Source: Bacillota bacterium
GTDB lineage: Bacteria; Bacillota; Clostridia; Acetivibrionales; DSM-1351
Direction of reading: 5' to 3'
DNA: 18,931 nt
Assembly (NCBI GenBank): GCA_023412275.1
Contig: JAEYNY010000149.1
Coordinates: 1 to 18,931, forward strand
The notes under the pieces are model-generated. The model saw nothing but the letters and a program-made list of their open reading frames with translations, searched no databases and was not told where the DNA came from. The translations under genes and the position numbers were made by a program. Below, piece by piece: positions 1 to 7,587 of this stretch (its first letter is position 1; every line of letters begins with the position of its first letter).

Positions 1-123
1 CACTATCTTTCATCCAGACTGTACTGTCGGCTCCGGAGTTTGACCGGATCTGCTTTCGCTCGCGGGCTTATAGCTTGTGCTATCTACCGCCGGTAAGGAT
101 TTTCACCTATCCCTGAAGTGTCA
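1..123 (-). ncRNA. FMN riboswitch (RFN element)
   Basis: Read on the minus strand, this stretch carries the conserved FMN aptamer blocks in order: a start like TTCAGGGATAGGTGAAAATCC, then ACCGGCGGT, then CCCGCGAGC, then GATCCGGT, then CCGACAGT and finally GTCTGGATGAAAG. The short P1 strands (CACTTC near 120 and GAAAGATAGTG at the window edge) can pair. The element binds flavin mononucleotide and normally represses riboflavin synthesis or transport genes. The controlled gene should begin to the left of position 1 and cannot be identified here. A good promoter lies just upstream. The expression platform is also outside the window, so transcriptional and translational control cannot be told apart. 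Confidence 0.96.
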
Positions 124-155
124 TTACTTATTATTAACATATTTTATTAAAGTAA

Positions 156-184
156 ACTATAACAGTATTGGATGTTTTAGTCAA
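156..184 (-). promoter_or_regulatory. Sigma-A promoter of the FMN riboswitch transcript
   Basis: On the minus strand a -35 TTGACT (184-179) and a -10 TATAGT (161-156) are separated by 17 bp. Transcription would start near 149, about 25 nt before the riboswitch. This is by inspection only. Confidence 0.75.
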
Positions 185-246
185 GGTATAGTTTTATTAC
201 CAAAAACCTGAAATTTATTTTGGATGAAAGGGCTTTATAAGAAAAA

Positions 247-1032
247 TCAATCATTTTGTTTTATTGAAGGTAATACTCGGAAAACTTCCAGCAAGATTAT
301 ATTAAGGCTTAACCATACACCCCCAAAAACATATCCTGCTGAAACATCACTTGGATATTGAAGCTTAAAAAATAAAGGACTTAATCCTGAAACAAAACAA
401 ATAATTAAAACAATAGATGTTGAAATCATTGCAATCCATTTCCTTTTTATGTGTCGTAATATTATAAATGCGGCAAAGCCATAAGTCACAACTGCCATCA
501 AAGCTTGTTCACTTGGAAAAGTATATTTTGCATGTCCTGAGATAGACAATCCTAAAGGGCCAAGTCTGTGAAAAACCACTCTTAATAACTCTTCTAAAAA
601 TTCGCCTCCCAAAACAGTAATAAGTAGAAAAAGAAGCTCAAGAAGCTTATCCTTTCCCTTAATAAATATCCATATTGTCAGTAGTATTGTTACAAATATT
701 AATATTGGGTAGTATGTTAAGTAGCTGAAATATTTCATAGCTAATGACCAAGGGTCAGAAAATATTGAGTTTATCAAATAAGCCGTAATGGTGTCAAACC
801 GAATAAATTCGTTAGCCAGAAAATCCTGAATAAGCCCGGCAACTAATATTGACAGGCCAATAAAAGCTAATGCAACTCCAAGAATGGCAATTTTAATTTT
901 CCCAAGGGATTGAAATATTTCTAATAACTTTTCCAGTGAATTAATGATGAACTTAACGAGCTGCTGTTTATAACTCTTATAAACATAAACACATATAAAA
1001 GCAATTGCTGTTATAATGCCGCTGATAATCAT
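247..1032 (-). pseudogene. PAP2-superfamily half of a decayed DedA-PAP2 membrane protein
   Basis: The 261-residue frame is a multi-pass membrane protein with hydrophobic segments near residues 2-18, 48-68, 108-125, 132-146, 178-193, 199-214 and 232-248. Residues 143-250 align by eye with PAP2 phosphatases (LLRVVFHR, then TFPSEQALMAVVTYGF, then YPSDVSAGYVFGGVWL). The catalytic motifs are broken: the R-P of motif 1 is G158-P159, the PSGH of motif 2 reads PSEQ (His lost at 176), and in motif 3 the Arg and His are P219 and Q225. The ATG at 1032 has no Shine-Dalgarno sequence, and the frame runs on upstream into DedA-like sequence. I read it as the remnant of a DedA-PAP2 fusion, a known architecture whose DedA half is linked to membrane lipid transport. 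A translated pseudo-enzyme remains possible. Confidence 0.7.
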
Positions 1033-1146
1033 ATATTTTTTAATCGGGCCATGATACTTTTCCCAGTTAGAGCCTAAAACCTTTCCTAATGAAATAAATG
1101 TTCCTGTCCATAGTAATGCTCCGATGTACGCATTCGCAGCAAACTT
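1033..1146 (-). pseudogene. C-terminal remnant of a DedA domain, in frame with the PAP2 half
   Basis: Upstream of the apparent ATG the same frame stays open for 38 codons until a TAG at 1147-1149. It encodes a piece containing NAYIGALLWTGTFISLGKVL followed by GSNWEKY. This matches the usual end of DedA (SNARE-associated/VTT) proteins, where an N-x-x-G-A-x-x-W segment precedes a Gly-rich helix and a G-x-x-W. No start codon or ribosome binding site precedes it, and the first ~150 residues of a DedA domain are absent. The gene was therefore probably cut by a deletion or insertion near 1147. Confidence 0.6.
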
Positions 1147-1182
1147 CTATGGATGATATTTACTTATAAGCTTATTTATTGA

Positions 1183-1229
1183 GGTGAGCACCGAAATGGT
1201 TTATCTACCATTTCTTGATAGTTCTCACC
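1183..1229. repeat. Imperfect inverted repeat at the broken end of the DedA remnant
   Basis: Outer arms GGTGAG (1183-1188) and CTCACC (1224-1229) enclose inner arms GAAATGGT (1193-1200) and ACCATTTC (1207-1214) around the loop TTATCT. It would fold into a two-part hairpin on either strand. It lies 34 bp beyond the point where the DedA frame breaks. It may be the end of a lost mobile element or a transcript end for the minus-strand remnant. No T-run follows on the minus side, so a standard terminator is unlikely. Confidence 0.5.
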
Positions 1230-1312
1230 GGTTGGTCGCAAAAGCATGAGATATCAATTTAACAATAACTTTCTACTATAAAGTTCTGTATCAATTTTAC
1301 ATTATATGGTCC

Positions 1313-1342
1313 TTTACAAAGAACATATGTTCGTATTATAAT
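1313..1342 (+). promoter_or_regulatory. Promoter with embedded LexA (SOS) box
   Basis: A -35 TTTACA (1313-1318) and a -10 TATAAT (1337-1342) lie 18 bp apart (17 bp if TTACAA at 1314-1319 is used). Between them sits GAACATATGTTC (1321-1332), a perfect palindrome matching the Bacillus/Clostridium LexA consensus GAAC-N4-GTTC, followed by G. LexA bound there would block RNA polymerase until DNA damage causes its self-cleavage. The start codon of the polymerase gene is 23 bp downstream of the -10. Confidence 0.9.
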
Positions 1343-1364
1343 ATACATTATCAGGTGATAATAT

Positions 1365-2615
1365 ATGAGTAACAGAACAATCTTTCATATTGATGTTAAT
1401 AGTGCATACTTAAGTTGGGAAGCAGTAAGCAGAATTCAACACGGATCAGATATAGACGTAAGAACTGTTCCATCTGTTGTTGGAGGAGATGAAGCTTCGC
1501 GGCATGGAATCGTGTTGGCAAAATCTCTTCTGGCAAAAAAATTCAATATTCATACGGGAGAATCACTTTTTGCAGCACGTCAAAAGTGTCCTAATTTAAT
1601 GGTCATCCCACCGCATTACGACCTATATATGCAATGTCACAAGGCTATGATGGATATTCTAGATGACTATTCACCTACTATTCAAATATTTAGTATTGAT
1701 GAGTGTTTTTTGGATTATACAAACATGGAAGCAATTTGGGGGTCACCATTAACTGCTGCTGGCATAATTAAGGAACGTATAAAAAAAGAATTAGGATTTA
1801 CAGTCAACATCGGAATATCACACAACAAGCTTTTAGCAAAGATGGGTGGAGATTTAAAAAAACCAGATATGATACATACTCTTTATCCGGAAGAAATTCC
1901 AGAAAAAATGTGGCCCCTTCCTGTAGAAGATTTATACATGGTCGGAAGAGCAACAGCGTTAAAACTGTATCAGATGGGAATTTACACGATAGGACAGTTG
2001 GCTAATGCAGATATTGAATTTTTAAAGTATAAACTAAAAAGCTTTGGTCAGTTAATCCATGATTATGCAAACGGTATAGAAAATTCTCCTGTAACCAAAG
2101 GAGGACGTTCTCCTCTAAAAGGCATAGGAAACTCAACGACCATCAGTTTTGATGTGGATAATAAAGGTGATGCTTATAAAATACTACTCGCCTTAACTGA
2201 AACAGTTTGTATGCGGCTAAGGCAAACTGGTTTTTGTGCTAGGCTAGTTGCTGTCCACATAAAAACAAATGAATTTATCAGTACATCTCGTCAACGTAAA
2301 TTTGATACTCCAACAGATAGTACTGCTCAAATATATAAAACTGCATGCCAATTGTTTGATCAGTTATGGCAAGGTAGGCCTATACGACATCTTGGTATCA
2401 GAGTATCTGAACTATGTACTAATGATTTTATCCAGCTATCACTATTTGATAAATATAATGAAAAAACTAAGCAATTAGATGATGCAATTGACAGTATAAG
2501 ATTAAAGTATGGCTCCAGGTCGGTATTCCGTTCTATATTTTTGAACTCCGGATTTCGGCCAATAGCCGGAGGAGTTATAGAAGAAGATTATCAGATGATG
2601 TCTAGTTTATTATAG
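1365..2615 (+). CDS. Y-family translesion DNA polymerase (DinB/UmuC type), SOS-controlled
   Basis: The 416-residue protein copies past damaged template bases with low fidelity. The catalytic acidic residues are visible: D10 in HIDVNSAYLSWE and the D112-E113 pair in FSIDECFLDY. Y15 falls at the steric-gate position that excludes ribonucleotides. A helix-hairpin-helix region follows near residues 190-220 (MVGRATALKLYQMGIYTIGQ), and the little-finger domain lies after ~245. QLSLF at 357-361 is a textbook beta-clamp binding motif. The start is preceded by AGGTGA six bases upstream, and the promoter contains a LexA box. The sequence resembles the Firmicutes UvrX/ImpB-like branch more than housekeeping DinB, but I cannot assign the subfamily firmly. 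The next gene follows after 12 bp and is probably cotranscribed. Confidence 0.93.
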   Translation: MSNRTIFHIDVNSAYLSWEAVSRIQHGSDIDVRTVPSVVGGDEASRHGIVLAKSLLAKKFNIHTGESLFAARQKCPNLMVIPPHYDLYMQCHKAMMDILDDYSPTIQIFSIDECFLDYTNMEAIWGSPLTAAGIIKERIKKELGFTVNIGISHNKLLAKMGGDLKKPDMIHTLYPEEIPEKMWPLPVEDLYMVGRATALKLYQMGIYTIGQLANADIEFLKYKLKSFGQLIHDYANGIENSPVTKGGRSPLKGIGNSTTISFDVDNKGDAYKILLALTETVCMRLRQTGFCARLVAVHIKTNEFISTSRQRKFDTPTDSTAQIYKTACQLFDQLWQGRPIRHLGIRVSELCTNDFIQLSLFDKYNEKTKQLDDAIDSIRLKYGSRSVFRSIFLNSGFRPIAGGVIEEDYQMMSSLL

Positions 2616-2627
2616 GAGTATAATAAT

Positions 2628-2891
2628 ATGAAAGTTTTAATGAAACCCATTGATATGATAGCATGGTTTACAAAGGATGGGGTTCCAAATCCCCTTAAAT
2701 ATAGGATACAAGGTGAAGGTAAAGAGAATATAACGGTTAGCGTGGAACGGATCATTACCCGTGAAGAAGAAAAACTTGCTGGCAATAGGATGTTTGTATT
2801 CAAATGCCAGAGTTTAATAGAAGGAATTGAAAAGCCATTCGAATTGAAGTATGAGCTTAACACATGTAAGTGGTACCTGTATAAAATATAA
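2628..2891 (+). CDS. Small unknown protein, cotranscribed with the Y-family polymerase
   Basis: This 87-residue frame starts 12 bp after the polymerase stop, with TAGGAG overlapping that stop and a 9-base gap to ATG, so it should share the LexA-controlled transcript. The protein is soluble and mixed-charge with a predicted beta-rich pattern (KYRIQGEG, ITVSVERI, MFVFKCQS, FELKYEL, KWYLYKI). It has no membrane segment, signal peptide or metal motif. I do not recognise the family. The position recalls the small YolD-like partner next to uvrX in bacilli, but the sequence does not obviously resemble YolD. A helper or regulator role for the polymerase is inferred from position only. No terminator is visible after it. 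Confidence 0.8.
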   Translation: MKVLMKPIDMIAWFTKDGVPNPLKYRIQGEGKENITVSVERIITREEEKLAGNRMFVFKCQSLIEGIEKPFELKYELNTCKWYLYKI

Positions 2892-3069
2892 TGGTCCTTC
2901 GTAAATACAATTAAGCTATGGCAAATTTTTTCTTCATGAATTTCCTTCTTAAATAAAATACATCATGGTTTATATAAGTTATTATATGCGAATATGCCTC
3001 CCAATCAATGTTCAATTAAAGGAATAGATACATTATTGTGGAATAAGCTTTAATATAGGTTTATTATGA
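2892..3069. other. AT-rich non-coding stretch
   Basis: Between the SOS cassette and the thioesterase remnant I see no frame with a ribosome binding site, no clear hairpin and no RNA gene. It may hold unrecognisable remains of the N-terminal half of the dead thioesterase gene. Confidence 0.5.
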
Positions 3070-3312
3070 TATAAAGGTGATTTTCATTGCGATATGAAAT
3101 ACATGAATGAAATCATTGTAAAAATAAAAATTGGAATAATGACATGTGCCAAGAAATAATTTGAGTATGTGATTAAAAACAGTAATAATGGAACAATTAT
3201 TGCCTTGGGAAGCACAATTCATGCCTGCACTGATAAATCATTTAACCCTCTGAATATTGAAAAGAAGTTGCCTGAGTTGTTTATTATGCTAAAGAAAACA
3301 TTAGAGTTATGA
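3070..3312 (+). pseudogene. C-terminal half of a hotdog-fold acyl-CoA thioesterase (YbgC/4HBT type), with in-frame stop
   Basis: Read in frame from 3070, the sequence encodes KYMNEIIVKIKIGIMTCAKK, a TAA stop at 3157-3159, then FEYVIKNSNNGTIIALGSTI, HACTDKSFNPLNIEKKLPEL and a natural TGA at 3310-3312. This follows the second half of YbgC-like thioesterases: a D/Y-x-D-E-I-x-V strand, an F-E-Y strand, then a G-x-T-x-H-x-x-T-D turn and a final P-E-x-x-x-x-L helix. The N-terminal catalytic half (the Y-x-x-T/D-D-x-x-G-x-V-x-x-x-x-Y region) is missing and the remaining frame is interrupted. It is therefore a dead gene fragment. Confidence 0.7.
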
Positions 3313-3388
3313 CTGCTACCACAGATTATGCCTGTGACTCCCCAAAGCTTATAGTTGGTTTAATACATATCTAATTCTACCAAGTGTT

Positions 3389-4645
3389 TTAAATTTCCGT
3401 ACTATCTGTAAATATAACTTTACCGAATATATGAGGAGTACTGTTGTCCCTAGATACGCTATTTGAAACTGTGAGTGTATTATTACAAAAATTAGCTATC
3501 TTTCCACCTTTTATAGCAAAATTGTTAATAAAAGTAACATCCGAGCAATCAACTAGACCATAGCTGAAATTCACTATAGCTCCACCGCTAAAACAGGCTC
3601 TGTTACCAGTGAATATTACTGAGTTAATACTGACTGCACCTAGATTTCCCAAAGCCCCGCCATCATAAGAAGACGAGTTGTTAGTAAACGTACTTTTGAT
3701 AATAGAAGCTGTACCGTCATTTACCAAGGCCGCACCGCTAAAACTACGGTTGTTGGAAAGAGTACTGTTTATTATATTGACTGTACCTTTGGAAAAATTC
3801 CCTATTGCCCCACCATATATGGCAATATTGTTATCGAACATACAATCTGTAATAGTGACCGTATTGGAGATATTTCCTACAGACCCTCCGGAATTAGCAG
3901 CGTTATTATTAGTGAATGTACTTCTTGTGATATTAACATTCCCCATATTTCCCAGAGCCCCACCAATTCCACTATGGCGATCATTGGCTTTATTTTTATC
4001 AAATACAGTATCAGTAATATTAGCAACTCCATCATTTTGGATAGCCCCACCACTATTAGCACTGTTGTTAAAAAACAAACTATTTGTAACATTGAGAGTA
4101 CATGATGATGTATTCGATAACGCCCCACCGTAAGTAGCGCAGTTGTTAATGAATCGACAACTGTCAATATTCACGATGCCATTATACATAGAGTATATAG
4201 CCGCTCCATATTCTATAGTTCTAAAGTTAGAAAATGTGCAACCTGTTATATTCAATATAGCACCTCTATTAATGATCGCTGAAGATCCATTATTAGAACC
4301 ATTTACGAAGGACATATCACTAATTGTTATAGTTATTGAATCCGAAATATAAAAAATATTAGCAGTATCACTTCTGACTACTAATTTATCTATACCTGGG
4401 CCCTTAATATTTAATGCTTTATCAATAACTATACCTTTACCGTATAAATAAATTGTTGCAGGCAGAATTGCACTACTAAAATCAATAGTGTCTCCTGACT
4501 TTGCATTGAGTACTGATTGACGAAGTGAGCCTGGACCGCTGTCATTACAATTAGAGACCGTAATTATTGAAACTTCAGTTATCCCTGCTGGTAGACTATT
4601 CTCTTCTTTTCCATTTTCAATATTAACATATAAATCGTCTGGCAT
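3389..4645 (-). CDS. Right-handed beta-helix protein with Pmp-like GGA(I/L) repeats, no signal peptide
   Basis: The 418-residue protein begins with a short polar leader, then a region resembling CSLREA/Pmp-type openings (TVSNCNDSGPGSLRQSVLNA, residues ~29-48), then about ten degenerate rungs of 23-27 residues. Each rung carries a GGA-I/L/x or GAA turn and an F-x-N-N element (for example FINNCATYGGAL, FFNNSANSGGAI, FTGNRACFSGGAI). Such repeats form a parallel beta-helix, usually on extracellular proteins that bind or cleave polysaccharide or adhere. No catalytic residues, dockerin, sortase motif or membrane segment is visible. The start is supported by GAGGAGGTC eight bases before ATG, yet no Sec signal follows. 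It may be exported another way or act inside the cell. It does not share repeats with the adjacent beta-helix gene. Confidence 0.85.
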   Translation of the reverse strand: MPDDLYVNIENGKEENSLPAGITEVSIITVSNCNDSGPGSLRQSVLNAKSGDTIDFSSAILPATIYLYGKGIVIDKALNIKGPGIDKLVVRSDTANIFYISDSITITISDMSFVNGSNNGSSAIINRGAILNITGCTFSNFRTIEYGAAIYSMYNGIVNIDSCRFINNCATYGGALSNTSSCTLNVTNSLFFNNSANSGGAIQNDGVANITDTVFDKNKANDRHSGIGGALGNMGNVNITRSTFTNNNAANSGGSVGNISNTVTITDCMFDNNIAIYGGAIGNFSKGTVNIINSTLSNNRSFSGAALVNDGTASIIKSTFTNNSSSYDGGALGNLGAVSINSVIFTGNRACFSGGAIVNFSYGLVDCSDVTFINNFAIKGGKIANFCNNTLTVSNSVSRDNSTPHIFGKVIFTDSTEI

Positions 4646-5021
4646 TTTTTGACCTCCTCAAGATAATATATTCACCGACTAGTTGTGTAGTAATTCCATT
4701 GTTTCACGATAATATTGTATGTATTTAGTTTACATAACGTCACAAATATTATAATGACTCTATCTAAGTACTGAAAAAGGACACATTGAATTTCTTCAAC
4801 CTGCCCTTTCTTGACCATTTACATAATTTTTATGATGACAATGTCCAAAATCTATATTTAAATTCGTATACCTCAGATATTTTTCAGTCACGCAGTCAAG
4901 TGAATACTTCATTATTGGATGCTCCCTTACAGGACGCTTCATTATTACTTCTACCATTTCATCCAAAACAAAGGAAAAGTTTTTTGAGGAAGGCCGGTGG
5001 TTTATAGAGGGCAAGTAACTC
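4646..5021. other. Intergenic stretch between the two beta-helix genes
   Basis: The part next to 4646 holds the ribosome binding site and presumably the promoter of the 418-residue gene. Positions 4786-5014 carry two overlapping open frames on opposite strands (73 and 72 codons). Neither has a ribosome binding site or a recognisable product. A decayed gene or insertion sequence is possible, but I cannot match it to a family. Confidence 0.4.
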
Positions 5022-7427
5022 TTATAGCCCCGTCATCCACGGAAAATAATTAATTCCCTCATTGACCCTATCACCTTTACCAACCCATTCACCTTTTATA
5101 TTGTCATAAAGCGAAGGCCCGGAGTTGGAATTCCAATAGTTATTTTGGGCATTAATGGTCATTATTGATGCTTTAACATTGTACATTCCACTGACATTTG
5201 CTGCAAAAGTGTTGCCAAATAACACAGGTTGAATGTTTGTATTGAAAAAAATACTGTACTCATATGAATTACTTACTTCTGAATTTGTCAGGTTAAGCTT
5301 TCCTTCAACATTAATTGCACAATGCGGACTATAACGAGAGTAGTCCGAACCTGTGTACCTTATTTTTACATTATTTCCATTAAATTCACCTGTATCAGCT
5401 ACGGTTATACCAGACCAACTGTCATAGTATCCGGTTACCCCGCTTCCTCCGTATATTGCATCTTTATAGCTTGTAAATACTATAGGACTGTCTTCTAATC
5501 CCATGGCATTGAATTTTCCGCATACGTAGATACTACTTGATTTTGAACTGTTTTTTATTATTGTTCCCGGCTGTACCGTCAACGTTCTACCGTTTGGTAC
5601 CATTACAAAGTCAGCTAAACAGTACACACCATTACTTAGTGTTATATCCACCATTGGGCTCCCGCCAATACCTACTCCATTACATGATACTCCTTTTGTG
5701 GTATTTCCTTCATAGGTATTGTCGGCTATCCCTGTGAATATTGATGAACTTAATCCACCCAGATAAACCAATATTCCGCTATCTGTATTATTTAACAGAT
5801 TATTATTCCGCACAATTAAGTTTCCTGTCCCAAATATATCTATATAGATACCTGACCCTCCATTATTTGCAATCAGATTTCTTTCTATCAAGGAATTTCC
5901 TGTCCCGGCTTGAGATACATAAACCCCACATCCACCATTACCGGATATGGTATTATTCTCAATATCCATGGTATTAGTAGCATCTACACTTATGTTGTTA
6001 ATATATATTGCAATTGTTCGATTACTAATTATATCATTGTTTTTTATTGCTGCATCAAAGCTTGTATTCAGGTATATACCATAGTTTTTAGAGTTACTTA
6101 CTTCTGAATTTGTCAAGTTAAGCTTTCCTTCAACATTAATTGCACAATGTGTACTATAAGAAGAGTAATCCGCTCCTGCGTACCTTATCTTTACATTATC
6201 GCCATTGAATTCTCCTGTACCAGATACGGTTATTCCAGACCAGTAATCATAGTATCCGCTTCCTCCATATGCTGAATCACTATTGCTTGTGAATACAATA
6301 GGACTGCCTTCCGTTCCCATGGCATTAAGTTTTCCGTATACGCAGAGACTACTTCCTTTTGAACTGCTTTTTATTATTGTTCCCGGCTGTACTGTCAATG
6401 TTCTATCGTTTGGTACCATTACAAAATCAGCTAAATAGTACACACCATTACTTAGTGTTATATCCACTATTGTGCTCCCGCCAATACCTACTCCGTTACA
6501 TAATACTCCCTTTATGGTATTTCCTTCATAGGTGTTGTCGGCTATCCCGGTGAATATTGATGAACTTAAGCCTACCAGATTAACATATATTCCGCTTTCT
6601 GTATTATTTAAAAGATTGTTATTTTGTACACTCAAATTTCCTGTCCCAAATATATCTATATAGATGCCTGATCCTCCATTATTTGCTATTATATTTCCTT
6701 CTAGCAAAGCATTTCCTATCCCGGCCTGAGATACATAAACTCCACATCCGCTATTGCCGGATATGGTATTATTCTCAATATCCATGGTATTAGTGGCATC
6801 TGCACTTATGTTGTTAATATATATCCCAATTCCTTGATTACTAATTATATTATTATTTTTTATTGCTGCATCATAGCTTGTATTCAGATATATACCATTG
6901 TTTTTAGAGTTACTTACTTCTGAATTTGTCAGGTTAAGCTTTCCTTGAACATTAATTGCACAATATGAAGCTCCTGCATACCTAATCTTTACATTATCAC
7001 TATTGAATTCTCCTGTACCGGATATAGTTATTCCAGACCAGTAATCATAAGCTCCTGTTACTCCGCTTCCTCCATATGCCGAATCACTATTGCTTGTAAA
7101 TACAACCTTATCCGATTCAATCCCTGAAACCGCCAATGTACCATTTACAATAATTTCTGTTCCCTGGGTAAACTTCACAATTACTCCTTGGTCAATCTGA
7201 AGTTTTACACCTTGTTGAACAATTATAGTTCCATCCACCACATAGGTATAATTTTTATTCCATGTTGTATTTTCAGAAATATATCCACTAACATGTATAA
7301 TATCTGCTTCTGCTGATGTATCTGTCGTTTCTGCGTATACAATATTTCTTTGACTATTTACAGGAATTAACCCTGTTACCATTAGAAATAATAGTATTAA
7401 AAAAAAGAGTTTATTCGATGTTTTCAT
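5022..7427 (-). CDS. Secreted right-handed beta-helix (NosD/DUF1565-like) protein with internal tandem duplication
   Basis: The 801-residue protein has a Sec signal peptide (MKTSN then a hydrophobic run LFFLILLFLMVTGLI, likely cleaved near residue 32 after YAE). A leading segment (about 45-110) resembles the 'W-x-x-x-x-Y-V-V-D-G-T-I-I-V-Q' opening found before beta-helix domains. The body is parallel beta-helix repeats with NN-x-I-x-x-N turns. A unit of 272-275 residues occurs twice in full (starting at each CAINV) and a third time in part, ending in NYWNSNSGP, a typical NosD-like C-cap. There is no dockerin or anchor at the C-terminus, so it may be released or bind the wall by itself. No catalytic residues are recognised. 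The start has TGGGGGT as a weak ribosome binding site. It is transcribed divergently from the SRAP gene. Confidence 0.88.
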   Translation of the reverse strand: MKTSNKLFFLILLFLMVTGLIPVNSQRNIVYAETTDTSAEADIIHVSGYISENTTWNKNYTYVVDGTIIVQQGVKLQIDQGVIVKFTQGTEIIVNGTLAVSGIESDKVVFTSNSDSAYGGSGVTGAYDYWSGITISGTGEFNSDNVKIRYAGASYCAINVQGKLNLTNSEVSNSKNNGIYLNTSYDAAIKNNNIISNQGIGIYINNISADATNTMDIENNTISGNSGCGVYVSQAGIGNALLEGNIIANNGGSGIYIDIFGTGNLSVQNNNLLNNTESGIYVNLVGLSSSIFTGIADNTYEGNTIKGVLCNGVGIGGSTIVDITLSNGVYYLADFVMVPNDRTLTVQPGTIIKSSSKGSSLCVYGKLNAMGTEGSPIVFTSNSDSAYGGSGYYDYWSGITVSGTGEFNGDNVKIRYAGADYSSYSTHCAINVEGKLNLTNSEVSNSKNYGIYLNTSFDAAIKNNDIISNRTIAIYINNISVDATNTMDIENNTISGNGGCGVYVSQAGTGNSLIERNLIANNGGSGIYIDIFGTGNLIVRNNNLLNNTDSGILVYLGGLSSSIFTGIADNTYEGNTTKGVSCNGVGIGGSPMVDITLSNGVYCLADFVMVPNGRTLTVQPGTIIKNSSKSSSIYVCGKFNAMGLEDSPIVFTSYKDAIYGGSGVTGYYDSWSGITVADTGEFNGNNVKIRYTGSDYSRYSPHCAINVEGKLNLTNSEVSNSYEYSIFFNTNIQPVLFGNTFAANVSGMYNVKASIMTINAQNNYWNSNSGPSLYDNIKGEWVGKGDRVNEGINYFPWMTGL
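5310..6950. repeat. Tandem duplication of an 816/825-bp coding unit
   Basis: Matching anchors recur at a near-constant distance. ATTAATTGCA occurs at 5310, 6135 and 6951 (825 and 816 bp apart), and GTGAATATTGATGAACTT at 5734 and 6550 (816 bp). The 9-bp difference corresponds to three extra codons (a G-V-T insertion) in the C-terminal unit. Long stretches are nearly identical at the DNA level, which points to a fairly recent duplication. The reading frame is kept. Confidence 0.9.
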
Positions 7428-7511
7428 TTTTTTACCCCCATTTATTGTTATAGGTTATATTTTACATTATTGTGCAATATTCCTTCTTTTTCCCAAATAA
7501 TTTTACCCTGT

Positions 7512-7539
7512 TTGCTTGTTTGGGAAGATGGAGTAAAAT
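7512..7539 (+). promoter_or_regulatory. Predicted promoter of the SRAP gene
   Basis: TTGCTT (7512-7517) and TAAAAT (7534-7539) are 16 bp apart on the plus strand, 49 bp before the ATG. No LexA box (GAAC-N4-GTTC) is visible in this intergenic region, so SOS control through LexA is not supported here. Confidence 0.45.
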
Positions 7540-7587
7540 ATATAGTAGACAAGATAGGCGACCAAGTAAATTTGAGGAGCAATATTT

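Noticed and set aside
1183..1229. Group II intron domain V reading of the hairpin (GAGC ... GTTC)
   Set aside because: The stem lacks a GNRA loop and the two-base bulge, and the length is ~39 rather than 34 nt; no intron-encoded protein is near.
3678..4352. Plus-strand frames antisense to the 418-residue beta-helix gene
   Set aside because: Hydrophobic antisense shadows of a repetitive Asn/Gly-rich gene, without ribosome binding sites.
4786..5014. Overlapping 73- and 72-codon frames on opposite strands
   Set aside because: Neither has a ribosome binding site or a recognisable family match by eye; listed only as an intergenic stretch.
5310..6950. Repeat array considered as CRISPR or minisatellite
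   Set aside because: The units are ~820 bp, coding and in frame inside one beta-helix gene, with no short repeat-spacer pattern.
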